This document shows, in pieces, positions 18,614 through 27,640 of a stretch of DNA of 64,000 bases. This stretch comes from an uncultured Flavobacteriaceae bacterium. Lineage in GTDB: Bacteria; Bacteroidota; Bacteroidia; Flavobacteriales; Flavobacteriaceae. The position numbers were made by a program, and so were the translations under genes. The notes beneath the pieces were generated by a model. The model made no database searches, was not told the origin of the DNA, and was given only the letters and a program-made list of their open reading frames with translations. Every line of letters starts with the position of its first letter. Positions within the stretch are counted from its first letter, which is position 1. Location: the NCBI GenBank assembly GCA_947500445.1, contig CANMSB010000004.1:186001-250000 (forward strand), written 5' to 3'.

Positions 18614-19798
18614 ATGAATAATGGATGCTTGCTTCTTTTGGCCTGTTTGTTTGTACGCATTGTTACTGCCCAAGTTGATGTGGAAAACGATAGCCTTCCC
18701 GAACTTGCCGCAAAGGATAGCATTGTGGTAAGTGCTTGGACCGTTGGTCTTGGATATAACTTTGTTGACGATTCCGGCGATGTAACGGACAAACTTTTTT
18801 CCGTAAATGCGCAATGGAACGCCTTGCCCTATCCTTCGCGAATAAGTATCGGCCGTTACTTCAAAAGTGGTATCGGGTTATCGGCTGTAGGCAGTTATAA
18901 CAAGTACAAGGTTGGAAAGCAGATCGATGGGCGTGTAAACCAACAAGAAACGGATTACTTGGCCTTGGATACCGGCGTATCCTACAATCTTAATAAAATA
19001 GTGGGCGAGACCGCTTGGTTCGATCCATACTTGGGACTTGGGTTCGGGTTTACCAGGGCCAACACGATTTCTAGAGTTACTTTTAACACTACGGTCGGGT
19101 TTCGTATTTGGTTTTCCGACCGATGGGGGGCAGACCTGAATACCATGGCGAAATGGACCATAGGGGAAACGGATGCCACAAACCATGTTCAATATGGTGC
19201 GGGTGCCGTATATCGCTTTGGAATCGAGAAAGCGTTATCCAAAAAAGGGGAAGAAAAGTTAGCGTTGCGCAATGCGCTGGAGAAGCAAAGGCAACAGTAC
19301 CAAGATTCCCTGGCCCAGGCGACCCGAGAGAAAGCGGCTTTGGCCTTGGCCGAGGAATTGGAAAATGCTAAAAAAGAAGCGGCATTGGCCGCCGAACGGG
19401 CAATCTCGGAAAGAGAACAGCGGGAGGCACGGTTACGCGCTGAAATTGATAAAATCGGCCACGCTTATTTTCCGTTGAACTCTTCTTACTTAAACCCCGA
19501 GTCCAAAAGGGTTTTAGATGAGCTTACCCTTTTTTTACGGCAAAACCCGACTGTTGTACTCAGGGTGGCTTCCCATACCGATTCCCGAGGGAGTACCCGG
19601 TATAACCAATGGTTGTCGGACCGGCGCGTACTACGTACTACGGATTACTTGATCGCCAATGGGGTTCCGGACGCGCAACTCGTGAGCGAAGCATTGGGGG
19701 AAACCCGTTTGTTGAACGAATGTGATGATGTTACCTATTGCCCTGAAGAAAAGCATAGTGTAAACCGCAGATCTGAATTCGGTATTGTGGCGTTTTAG
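18614..19798 (+). CDS. OmpA-family outer-membrane protein with coiled-coil linker
   Basis: The 394-residue protein has a short signal peptide (cleavage near VTAQ). A beta-barrel of about eight strands covers residues 25-205. An Ala/Glu/Lys/Arg-rich coiled coil follows (about 206-285), then an OmpA C-terminal peptidoglycan-binding domain with the conserved HTDSRGS and LSDRRV. Two cysteines close together (NECDDVTYC) may form a disulfide. It should link the outer membrane to peptidoglycan. Its own promoter is unusually clear. It is the last gene before the capsule locus and faces the opposite way to that locus. Confidence 0.92.
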   Translation: MNNGCLLLLACLFVRIVTAQVDVENDSLPELAAKDSIVVSAWTVGLGYNFVDDSGDVTDKLFSVNAQWNALPYPSRISIGRYFKSGIGLSAVGSYNKYKVGKQIDGRVNQQETDYLALDTGVSYNLNKIVGETAWFDPYLGLGFGFTRANTISRVTFNTTVGFRIWFSDRWGADLNTMAKWTIGETDATNHVQYGAGAVYRFGIEKALSKKGEEKLALRNALEKQRQQYQDSLAQATREKAALALAEELENAKKEAALAAERAISEREQREARLRAEIDKIGHAYFPLNSSYLNPESKRVLDELTLFLRQNPTVVLRVASHTDSRGSTRYNQWLSDRRVLRTTDYLIANGVPDAQLVSEALGETRLLNECDDVTYCPEEKHSVNRRSEFGIVAF

Positions 19799-19970
19799 GT
19801 GGGAGTCCGATAGTTCTTGTTGTTTAATGTGGCCTAGTATTTCGTTGCCAAGGGGGTCTTGAAGAAAAAAACATTCCATACCAATAAAAGTAATGCAATA
19901 GTATAACGGGTCTAGGGTTGTGAAGTGATACATTTCCGATTTCAAACACACTAAATCAAATGAAGCGGTA

Positions 19971-20570
19971 TTAACCAATAGCATCAATTTTTTTAATGAA
20001 CTTCGCCGGGTTTCCACCCCATACTTCGCCCTCGGGAATGGATTTGGTTACTACGGAACCCGCTCCTATAATTGCCTTGTTGCCTATGGTGACGCCCTTT
20101 AGAATGATGCTATGTGCACCAATAAAGCAATGGTCACCGATAACGACCGATTTGGTAAGGGGAATGTCCGTTTTACGATTTTCCCGTTCCGTGTATTTCA
20201 AATGGTGGAAATCGGTATCATAGATCTTTACACTGCCGCCGATTTTTACATGTTTGCCAATGGTTACGCCGTTTTGGCATACAATGGTGCAATTGGACAG
20301 GCCCGTATGATCCCCTATTGTCAATACGGCATTTTGTGAGACGATGAGGTTGGTTCGGGTATCGCCTCCGATGGGATTGCTGGTAGCTCCCGAATTTATG
20401 GAAACACCTGTTCCGAAGACCACCTTTCCGGTCTTATAAATATATATTTTTCCCGTTATTTTGGGTCGGGCCGCATAGAAAACCCTTTTGAACCGGAACA
20501 TTACGGCATTATGGATGCCGTTCCAGGTTTGTGATGGAAAAGTTAAGATGGATTTTAATACCTGAATCAT
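19971..20570 (-). CDS. Left-handed beta-helix acyltransferase (capsule)
   Basis: This 199-residue protein contains hexapeptide repeats (ILKGVTIGNKAIIGAGSVV) forming a left-handed beta-helix, as in the WcaF/serine-acetyltransferase-like group. The likely catalytic histidine lies in YDTDFHHLKY, and the closing GGNPAKFIKKI is typical of sugar O- or N-acetyltransferases. It should transfer an acetyl group from acetyl-CoA to a capsule sugar or its nucleotide precursor in the cytoplasm. It is the last gene of the minus-strand capsule arm, 27 bases after the polymerase gene. The sugar acceptor is unknown. Confidence 0.88.
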   Translation of the reverse strand: MIQVLKSILTFPSQTWNGIHNAVMFRFKRVFYAARPKITGKIYIYKTGKVVFGTGVSINSGATSNPIGGDTRTNLIVSQNAVLTIGDHTGLSNCTIVCQNGVTIGKHVKIGGSVKIYDTDFHHLKYTERENRKTDIPLTKSVVIGDHCFIGAHSIILKGVTIGNKAIIGAGSVVTKSIPEGEVWGGNPAKFIKKIDAIG

Positions 20571-20597
20571 ATTAAAGGTGTTGCGGTGCTGAATGCA

Positions 20598-21833
20598 TTA
20601 GGGAACAATTTCTGAAATGTTCTCCGTGTCCGTATGAACAAGCTCTTGTTCCTTTTTAGATTCAGAAATCTTTTTCCTGTAAATTAAGATTACCCCGTTA
20701 AAAAGGCAAAAAGCGGTAAAAAAGGTAAATGAACTATCGATGATCGGCTCTACCATAAAAGAGAGGTACAACGCCAAAAAGAAGCAGATCATAACTACGT
20801 TTATGGAAAGACTTTTTTTTCTGAGGAAAACGGCCTTTTTTAAATTTAGCAACGCCCAAACCGTATAAATCAAAAGCAAGAACGCGGAAATAAGGCTGCC
20901 TACCCGAGCGGTGTCCAACCAGAGGTTATGGGCATGCCCGATATCTTCCAAGCCCCAACCCAATGGTTTGTCTACCAGATTTTGGAGGGAAACCTCCCAA
21001 CGTTCCGACCGATTGCCTGCATTGGCAACGGTATTTTTAGAACTCTTTAATCGCGATTCGAAAGCTGCGAGCCAATTGGCATTAAGATCAAAGGAAACGT
21101 TTTTATAAATTACTCCCGAAAGTGCCAAAAGCGCTAACAAAAGCCCAACGTTTTGTTTAATTCGTTGCCTGGGAAACAAATAAACCAGCCCAATGACAAA
21201 AGTGAACATTAGTATGGCGAGCTGCGATCTACTTCCCAGTCTTATAACGCAAAGCAGGGAAATAAAGAAAAGCAGCCCTAATATTCCTTTTTGTAGCAAC
21301 GATAGCCGCTTATCGTTGGTCATCAAATATGCGGGAATACACATATTGAAAACGAAGAGGACCGCCATGTTCGTAGCATTTCTGGAAGTTTCCGCCCAGA
21401 AGTAGGGGATGTCCCTTGAAGATTGTCCAAGGCCATCGGACATAATGTTCAATAAAATGGAAATCATTCCAATACTGGAAAACACCAACCCTATAACGAT
21501 GAAGGCCATGGTGAAGTCACTTAGCTCAAGCCTATAGGCAATGTATTTCCCCCAGAGATAAAGCGTTACCGGAAACGTCAGGTAAATAAAGAAGTATTGC
21601 ACGCCCCCAATGGGGTCCATCAAGTAGAAAAGCGCATAAACAACGCTAAACGCCAACAACATAAAAAAGTGTTTATCCAGATTTTTTTTTATGAAGCTTT
21701 TTTTAAGAAAAATGCTAATAAAAAGCGCATAGCCAAATACAAAACCGATGTTCATTGGGGTGGACAAAAAAGCAATAAGCAGAAGGGAGTGAATAATTCC
21801 TATGCTTTTTATATAGTTCAATATTTTGGACAT
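20598..21833 (-). CDS. O-antigen ligase/polymerase family protein (Wzy-like)
   Basis: The 411-residue integral membrane protein has about ten hydrophobic helices and a large periplasmic loop (about residues 255-310) ending in GLEDIGHAHNLWLDTARVGS. That His-Asn-Leu-Trp pattern is typical of the Wzy_C/O-antigen ligase family. In this locus, with a flippase and Wza/Wzc, the likely role is Wzy-type polymerisation of lipid-linked repeat units at the periplasmic face; a WaaL-type ligase role cannot be excluded. ATG 21833 was preferred over an in-frame TTG at 21848. Confidence 0.87.
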   Translation of the reverse strand: MSKILNYIKSIGIIHSLLLIAFLSTPMNIGFVFGYALFISIFLKKSFIKKNLDKHFFMLLAFSVVYALFYLMDPIGGVQYFFIYLTFPVTLYLWGKYIAYRLELSDFTMAFIVIGLVFSSIGMISILLNIMSDGLGQSSRDIPYFWAETSRNATNMAVLFVFNMCIPAYLMTNDKRLSLLQKGILGLLFFISLLCVIRLGSRSQLAILMFTFVIGLVYLFPRQRIKQNVGLLLALLALSGVIYKNVSFDLNANWLAAFESRLKSSKNTVANAGNRSERWEVSLQNLVDKPLGWGLEDIGHAHNLWLDTARVGSLISAFLLLIYTVWALLNLKKAVFLRKKSLSINVVMICFFLALYLSFMVEPIIDSSFTFFTAFCLFNGVILIYRKKISESKKEQELVHTDTENISEIVP

Positions 21834-21898
21834 ATAGGTGACTTTCAAATGGCCCTTGACAACACGTTGTTTATGGAATTACGAGCCCGTATTCGACT

Positions 21899-21906
21899 CA
21901 AATATA
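21899..21906 (-). promoter_or_regulatory. Candidate -7 box upstream of the polymerase gene
   Basis: Read on the minus strand this is TATATTTG, an exact TAnnTTTG match, placing a start about 60 bases before ATG 21833. There is no good -33 element. It lies in a 277-base AT-rich gap after the flippase gene. Confidence 0.33.
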
Positions 21907-22110
21907 GTTTCTATTTCCGTACTACATTATACCCTTTTCCAATAATACGCTTAGCTAAAGTATAAATATTGATTGCCAATGATCCAAATAGGATGATAAT
22001 TTTGTTGAAAAACAAAATTTTACCCGGGAACTACGGTTACCTATATCCATTTCTTATGCGTTCGTACGATGGTGTCCAAGTTTTGCGGCACGCTTTTTTA
22101 TGTTGTGATT

Positions 22111-23550
22111 TCAACTTTTCTTTAAAAAAGATTGTGCCTTTTTTTGGAGTTCCAGCAATTCGGAGATGTTTAAAGTGCGCACCATGAAGTAGTAAAGTAC
22201 CGGGGCAATAATTCCCGCCAATACCAAACGTAACCAATCGTAAGGTATCCACAGGTTGATCAGGATCAAAGGCACTACCATTACAATACCCGCGAAAACC
22301 ACTTTCCTTAGGTCTTTTAGTTGTTGTAAAGCTCCAAAATTCATTAGTTTTCCGGGATAATAGGTATTGATGAAGAAATGGATGGAGGTAGCCACAACTT
22401 CGGCCAATGCAATATAGACGATACCGAACGGCAAAGCGGCAAGTAGCAGTGCTATCTTTATAGCAATGCTGACATACTGTTGCTTTAAAACAAGATCGGT
22501 GCGCCCTAGGACATAAAGGAGATTAACATTGATACCGCTGATGATGGTGATCATTCTACCGATGCAAAACGCTTGCATAATGGGGATGGATAACAACCAT
22601 TGCTCACCGATCGATATACGAATAATAGGCTCCGCCATTGTGGCCAACCCTAAGAATATCGGCACGACCACAATTGCGGAGGACTTGATAATCTTTTTCG
22701 TTTGAAACACTAATTTTTCTCGCTGATCCTGCAACGGTGAAAGCCCGGGAAGAAGTACTCCGTTCAATGCGGAGGTAACGAGATTGAACACAACATTGGT
22801 AAATTGCATGCCCTGTTGATATAGTCCAAGGTCTTTTTGGCTGATATATTTTCCGATCAGCAAAGCGTTCATTTGAGTGGTGAACGTGCCCAAAAGCGAG
22901 GAGATGAGTAGCTTTGAACCAAAGGAGAACATTTCCTTGAAGGACTTTTTTGAAAAGACAAGATTGGGTTTCCATCGTAGCCAATACCACATTAAAAGGG
23001 TCGTTAAAAGGCCTTTTAGCAAGGCTTGCCATACCAACGACCATACACCGAAACCCGAAGCGGCCATGATAACCGCCACCGTTCCCGAGATTAGGGCAGA
23101 AATAAAGTTAATTTTAGTGATTACCTTGAAGTTCAGATCAATGGTATAGAGCGTAGTAGGAACGGTAAACAAGGCATTCAAAAATAGTGATAGCGATAAT
23201 ACCCTTAACAACAGTGTTAAGGCAGAATTGTCATAGAATGCCGCAACAAAGGGCGCGATAAACCATATTACGATGTAGCAAACAACGGCAATGGCAATGT
23301 TGAATAAAAATACCGTAGAAACATCGTCCTCTGAACGGTTCTTTTTTTGAATAAGCGCCTTGGTGAAGCCACTATCGATAAATACTTGGGATATTGTGGT
23401 GAAAATTACCAAGATGGTAAGCGCCCCATAAACTTTTGGACCTAGAATCCGCGCCAAGATGATTCCTAATATGAACTGTACCGCTTGAATACTAATACTT
23501 CCAAAAGCATTCCAAGCGGCACCTCGGAACATTTTATCACCTTGTCCCAT
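22111..23550 (-). CDS. Oligosaccharide flippase (Wzx-like, PST family)
   Basis: The 479-residue protein has about twelve to fourteen membrane helices across its length. Its N-terminus (MGQGDKMFRGAAWNAFGSISIQAVQFILGIILARILG, positions 1-37) is typical of MATE-fold polysaccharide flippases, with the conserved ARILGPKVYG. It should move undecaprenyl-linked repeat units from the cytoplasmic to the periplasmic leaflet for polymerisation. It lies 69 bases after the GDP-fucose synthase gene. Confidence 0.92.
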   Translation of the reverse strand: MGQGDKMFRGAAWNAFGSISIQAVQFILGIILARILGPKVYGALTILVIFTTISQVFIDSGFTKALIQKKNRSEDDVSTVFLFNIAIAVVCYIVIWFIAPFVAAFYDNSALTLLLRVLSLSLFLNALFTVPTTLYTIDLNFKVITKINFISALISGTVAVIMAASGFGVWSLVWQALLKGLLTTLLMWYWLRWKPNLVFSKKSFKEMFSFGSKLLISSLLGTFTTQMNALLIGKYISQKDLGLYQQGMQFTNVVFNLVTSALNGVLLPGLSPLQDQREKLVFQTKKIIKSSAIVVVPIFLGLATMAEPIIRISIGEQWLLSIPIMQAFCIGRMITIISGINVNLLYVLGRTDLVLKQQYVSIAIKIALLLAALPFGIVYIALAEVVATSIHFFINTYYPGKLMNFGALQQLKDLRKVVFAGIVMVVPLILINLWIPYDWLRLVLAGIIAPVLYYFMVRTLNISELLELQKKAQSFLKKS

Positions 23551-23619
23551 CCGATACCGATTTTGAGCTATGTTGGGTTTCGGGGAAGAGACGAATGTTA
23601 TAGCATTTATTTGGGCGCA

Positions 23620-24708
23620 TCACTGTTTTAGATACCAATCGTATTGTTTTTCTATACCTTCTTTCAAGGATATGTTATGTTTCCATCCCAAATCGTGCAA
23701 TTTTGAAACATCGGTCAACTTTTTCATGGTTCCGTCGGGTTTATCGGTATTGAACACGAATGTACCTTTAAAGCCAATAATTTCCGAAATGAGGTTCGCC
23801 AAATCTGCTATGGAAACATCTGTACCGGTACCGATGTTGATATGGGTATTGCGTACTTCGGCGGTATCATTGGAATAGGTATCCTTAAAGTCTCTTTCCT
23901 GCATTAAAAAGACGCAGGCATCGGCCATGTCTTCCGACCATAAAAATTCCCTCATCGGCTTTCCACTACCCCAAATCTCAACGGAAACACCGTCTTCCAA
24001 ATTTGGTTGAAGTCCATACTTTTCAAGAATCCGTTTTATATCGGACGTAGAAGCTTCTCCGTTTACCCCTTCAATGGGCAAACGGTTCAAATCCGCCCGA
24101 ACGCTGTCCCAATCTTCATTTTCTAGGGCCTTTCCCAAGTGAATTTTTCGAATTAGGGCCGGTAGTACATGTGACTTTTCTAAATCAAAATTATCGTTGG
24201 GACCATACAAGTTGGTCGGCATTACCGAAATGTAGTTGGTGCCGTATTGCAGATTATAGCTCTCACATAGTTTGATGCCCGCAATTTTGGCTATGGCGTA
24301 AGGCTCATTGGTATACTCCAAGGGATCCGTTAACAGATAGGTTTCTTTCATCGGTTGTGGACAAGCCTTTGGATAGATGCAGGTGCTTCCCAAAAACAAT
24401 AGTTTTTTTACCTGATGCAGATAACTCTGGTGAACCACATTGTTTTGGATCATCAGATTTTCATAAATGAATTCTGCGCGATAGGTATTATTGGCTACAA
24501 TGCCTCCCACCTTTGCGGCTGCGAGAATAACGTATTCCGGACGCTCCCGATCAAAAAAATCAGCTACGGCCAAGGCATCTGTCAAGTCCAGTTCGGCATG
24601 CCTCCTGGTAACAAGGTTGGTATATCCCCTGGCGGTCAAATTTTTCACAATAGCGCTACCTACCAGTCCGCGATGTCCGGCGATATATATTTTGGAATCT
24701 TTTTGCAT
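23620..24708 (-). CDS. fcl: GDP-L-fucose synthase
   Basis: A 362-residue extended SDR with the NAD(P)-binding GHRGLVG near the start and the catalytic Ser108-Tyr137-Lys141 triad (GSTCIYPKACPQPMKE; YAIAK). It carries out epimerisation and NADPH reduction of GDP-4-keto-6-deoxymannose to GDP-L-fucose. At 362 residues it is longer than the roughly 320 of E. coli WcaG because of an insert near residues 200-245; this long form is common in Bacteroidota. It lies 36 bases downstream of gmd, which makes its substrate. Confidence 0.96.
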   Translation of the reverse strand: MQKDSKIYIAGHRGLVGSAIVKNLTARGYTNLVTRRHAELDLTDALAVADFFDRERPEYVILAAAKVGGIVANNTYRAEFIYENLMIQNNVVHQSYLHQVKKLLFLGSTCIYPKACPQPMKETYLLTDPLEYTNEPYAIAKIAGIKLCESYNLQYGTNYISVMPTNLYGPNDNFDLEKSHVLPALIRKIHLGKALENEDWDSVRADLNRLPIEGVNGEASTSDIKRILEKYGLQPNLEDGVSVEIWGSGKPMREFLWSEDMADACVFLMQERDFKDTYSNDTAEVRNTHINIGTGTDVSIADLANLISEIIGFKGTFVFNTDKPDGTMKKLTDVSKLHDLGWKHNISLKEGIEKQYDWYLKQ

Positions 24709-24744
24709 GAAATTAGGCTATGCTGTACAAATAGGGTTTGAATT

Positions 24745-25860
24745 CTATTCGAAATAGTTTAAGGTACGGTATCCTCCAGTCTGTAAAAAACGGTCTTTTT
24801 GCATGAGTTTCAGGTCACTTTGCATCATATCCTTCACCAGATCCTTTAGTTCGAACTCTGGGATCCAGCCCAATTTGTTTTTGGCCTTACTGGGGTCGCC
24901 GATCAACAGTTCGACCTCTGTTGGCCTAAAGTACTTGGGGTCCACCGACAGGACTTCCTTACCAATTTCAATTTGGTAGTCCGGGTTATTACAGGCTTTT
25001 ACAAAAGCCTTTTCGTTAACACCTTCCCCTTTGAACTCCAATTCGATATCTGCCTCCGCAAAGCTCATCCGTACAAAATCACGGACCGTTGTCGTTTTTC
25101 CGGTAGCAATTACCCAGTCTTCGGCCTCATCCGCTTGAAGGATCATCCACATCATACGAACATAATCCTTTGCATGGCCCCAGTCTCTTTTTGCATCTAG
25201 ATTTCCGAGATAAAATTTATCTTGAAGTCCTAACGCTATTCTGGAAGCCGCCCTTGTAATTTTACGGGTGACAAAGGTTTCCCCACGGATCGGTGATTCG
25301 TGATTGAAAAGAATGCCATTACAGGCATACATCTTATAGGCTTCCCTATAATTCACGGTTATCCAGTAAGCATACATTTTGGCTACCGCATATGGGCTTC
25401 TTGGATAAAAAGGAGTGGTTTCACTTTGCGGAACTTCCTGTACTTTTCCATACAGTTCCGAAGTGGACGCCTGATAAATTCTGGTTTTTTCACCGAGTCC
25501 TAAAAGCCGGACCGCGTCCAATATACGTAGGGTTCCTATTCCATCCGCATTTGCGGTATACTCGGGTACCTCGAACGACACATGCACGTGGCTCATTGCT
25601 GCAAGGTTGTAAATCTCGTCAGGTTGTATTTCTTGGATCAGCCGAATCAAATTGGTACTATCGGTCATGTCGCCATAATGCAGGATAAAATTTCTGTTCT
25701 CTACATGTGGGTCTTGGTATAAATGGTCTATCCTATCGGTATTGAACAAAGAGGATCTTCTCTTTAGTCCATGTACTTCATATCCTTTTTTTAACAAAAA
25801 CTCGCTTAAATAAGCGCCATCCTGTCCGGTAACCCCGGTAATCAATGCTACTTTTTTCAT
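24745..25860 (-). CDS. gmd: GDP-mannose 4,6-dehydratase
   Basis: The 371-residue enzyme begins [20 protein letters not shown] and carries the catalytic Thr133, Glu135, Tyr157 and Lys161 ([15 protein letters not shown]). It converts GDP-D-mannose to GDP-4-keto-6-deoxy-D-mannose with bound NADP. ATG 25860 gives the canonical start; an in-frame TTG at 25881 would add seven residues. It forms a two-gene GDP-fucose unit with fcl. A 406-base gene-free stretch lies upstream. Confidence 0.97.
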   Translation of the reverse strand: MKKVALITGVTGQDGAYLSEFLLKKGYEVHGLKRRSSLFNTDRIDHLYQDPHVENRNFILHYGDMTDSTNLIRLIQEIQPDEIYNLAAMSHVHVSFEVPEYTANADGIGTLRILDAVRLLGLGEKTRIYQASTSELYGKVQEVPQSETTPFYPRSPYAVAKMYAYWITVNYREAYKMYACNGILFNHESPIRGETFVTRKITRAASRIALGLQDKFYLGNLDAKRDWGHAKDYVRMMWMILQADEAEDWVIATGKTTTVRDFVRMSFAEADIELEFKGEGVNEKAFVKACNNPDYQIEIGKEVLSVDPKYFRPTEVELLIGDPSKAKNKLGWIPEFELKDLVKDMMQSDLKLMQKDRFLQTGGYRTLNYFE

Positions 25861-26266
25861 GAAATGAAATTTGTTTTTCAATTACTGCTGGACATCGTCG
25901 AACAGTGATAAAAATGTTCCCGCCAATGGTCCGGGATGTTAAAAGTATAACGTTCATTTACTTGAGAAATTTTCTCTTCTTTCCGATACGCAATACCAAA
26001 ATTTTGGCAAACTTAAAGATGTTCCCTTTAATAGTAAACTTTATGTCCACATATATGCATAAAAAAACGTTATACCGGCACAATTTACCATTACCGATAG
26101 TTTGAATCAAATTAGTATCGTTCGTTTATACCCGACATCGGTTGATTGAAACGAGTTCCTTAAAGAGGGGCTTACCACCCACCGTATAACGCTACGTTGA
26201 TATGGCATCCAAAGAGATATTGCTTCTTTCCCTTCAACTTTCATGTCTTTTAAAAGGTGTAGTGGT
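25861..26266. other. Gene-free region upstream of gmd
   Basis: About 406 AT-rich bases with no credible gene on either strand. It contains a perfect 12-base palindrome CCAAAATTTTGG (25996-26007) directly next to a minus-strand -7 match (26008-26015). Nothing else distinctive was seen. Confidence 0.6.
26008..26015 (-). promoter_or_regulatory. Candidate -7 box for gmd-fcl with adjacent palindrome
   Basis: On the minus strand this reads TAAGTTTG, an exact TAnnTTTG. Transcription would start within the adjacent palindrome at 25996-26007, a place where an operator could act. The leader would be about 140 bases. No -33 TTG is evident. Confidence 0.3.
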
Positions 26267-27535
26267 TCAGGAAACGTTCAATATTTGTTCATAAACTTGA
26301 AAAAGCCTTTTGCAATTGTTTTGTCGATGGTGTCGTTTAGTGGCCACTTCAATTTCTTTTTCGGACAGTGAACGTGCCAAATCGTTATTTTCAAATAGGT
26401 TTCGCATACAAGAAGCCAACATTTCCACTTCCTCGAAACGGTATAGTAGGCCGGTTTCCCCGTCGGTAATGAAAGTAGGTACTCCACCTACATATGAGGC
26501 AATGGTAGGCACGCCCAATAGTTGTGCTTCACCTACCGAGTTGGGGCTGTTTTCGATACTTGACGGACAAACGAAAACATGGCTTTTTAGGTATTCGTCG
26601 ACCATTTGTTCCGATTTAAGAAATCCTAAAAAACTGACATTTTTTTCCAGCTCATTGGTGTCTATTATGGATTGTATGTATTTTCCATAGCCTTTGCGTT
26701 TCAATTTCTTTTTGAAATCACCATCGTTCATTAAAATGTTGCTACCGGCAATACGGACCTGCAGATTTGGGTAGAATGGTTTTAAAAGGGCCACAGCTTT
26801 CAAGACCATATGGAGCCCCTTTATGGGATACCCCGCTTGACTTAGGAAAATGGTGTGCGGTACCGCATTATTCAAATCCCATTTTTTGGAGGTATAAAAA
26901 ATATCGCGCAACGACTCGTCTGCATGGTAATAAGCCGCCTTGGGTGCCATAGTGGATATATGGTCCTTATCCCATTGTGTGCGACCTATAATGTGCTTCG
27001 CATTTTGTAAATATACTTTTTCCACCAGTCGAGCTCTTTTATAAAAGGAGCTTTGTGCATGTAAAATGGTATCCCGTTTAAGCACATCCCTAAACGTAAT
27101 GTTTTTTACAATTTGTTTGGTGGAGATCCCTGCGGTGTAGTACCGAGCGATCACCCCGATCAATCCTTGTATGGAAATAACGTGTTTCATTTTAGGATAG
27201 GCTTTTAACAGGGAAAGACCCTGCGCATATTCCGTTCCGTGGATGTGTACCAGATCCGGCGCGACCGTTTCGATCAGTTTTTGCCATTTGGGCACCAAAC
27301 TTTGATCGTAAAATGTTTTGGGTCTATTGGATTGTAATAGGTAGTATTGAATACCGGCCACGGATACCTGCTCGTCCTTCCCAAAATTGGTTACCGTTGC
27401 AACGCTAAGCGTTACGTTCGACTCGGTTAAGTCTTTAGCAAGCCCGTACATCCAGCCTCCTACCACAGGTGGAGCCTTTCCCAATGCTATGGCCGCATCG
27501 GGGAAAAGGGTATTGGTTATCCATAAAATTTTCAT
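26267..27535 (-). CDS. Glycosyltransferase family 4
   Basis: The 422-residue GT-B protein starts MKILWITNTLFP and has a glycine-rich acceptor loop (PPVVGGWMYGLAKDL). Its C-terminal donor site contains the E-x7-E pattern in ENSPNSVGEAQLLGVP, then GVPTFITDGETGLLY. It is a retaining nucleotide-sugar transferase acting on the lipid-linked repeat unit at the cytoplasmic membrane face. The sugar it transfers cannot be read from sequence. A -7 box lies 45 bases upstream, so it may have its own promoter within the arm. Confidence 0.88.
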   Translation of the reverse strand: MKILWITNTLFPDAAIALGKAPPVVGGWMYGLAKDLTESNVTLSVATVTNFGKDEQVSVAGIQYYLLQSNRPKTFYDQSLVPKWQKLIETVAPDLVHIHGTEYAQGLSLLKAYPKMKHVISIQGLIGVIARYYTAGISTKQIVKNITFRDVLKRDTILHAQSSFYKRARLVEKVYLQNAKHIIGRTQWDKDHISTMAPKAAYYHADESLRDIFYTSKKWDLNNAVPHTIFLSQAGYPIKGLHMVLKAVALLKPFYPNLQVRIAGSNILMNDGDFKKKLKRKGYGKYIQSIIDTNELEKNVSFLGFLKSEQMVDEYLKSHVFVCPSSIENSPNSVGEAQLLGVPTIASYVGGVPTFITDGETGLLYRFEEVEMLASCMRNLFENNDLARSLSEKEIEVATKRHHRQNNCKRLFQVYEQILNVS

Positions 27536-27579
27536 GATGCGCTTTTTTGGCCCCTCTTGTTTTGTTCCGACTTTCTGGT

Positions 27580-27587
27580 CAAAGATA
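27580..27587 (-). promoter_or_regulatory. Candidate -7 box for the glycosyltransferase at 26267-27535
   Basis: Minus-strand TATCTTTG is identical to the selO -7 box. It gives a leader of about 38 bases. No clear -33 element was found, so it is a partial match. Confidence 0.38.
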
Positions 27588-27640
27588 ATTCGAATTACAC
27601 GTAATACTTCTTGTTCTTTTTTTCAAAAACCATAACAACA

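Noticed and set aside
25905-26105. Small plus-strand frame of 66 codons upstream of gmd
   Set aside because: AT-driven, with no recognisable protein pattern and no promoter or partner gene.
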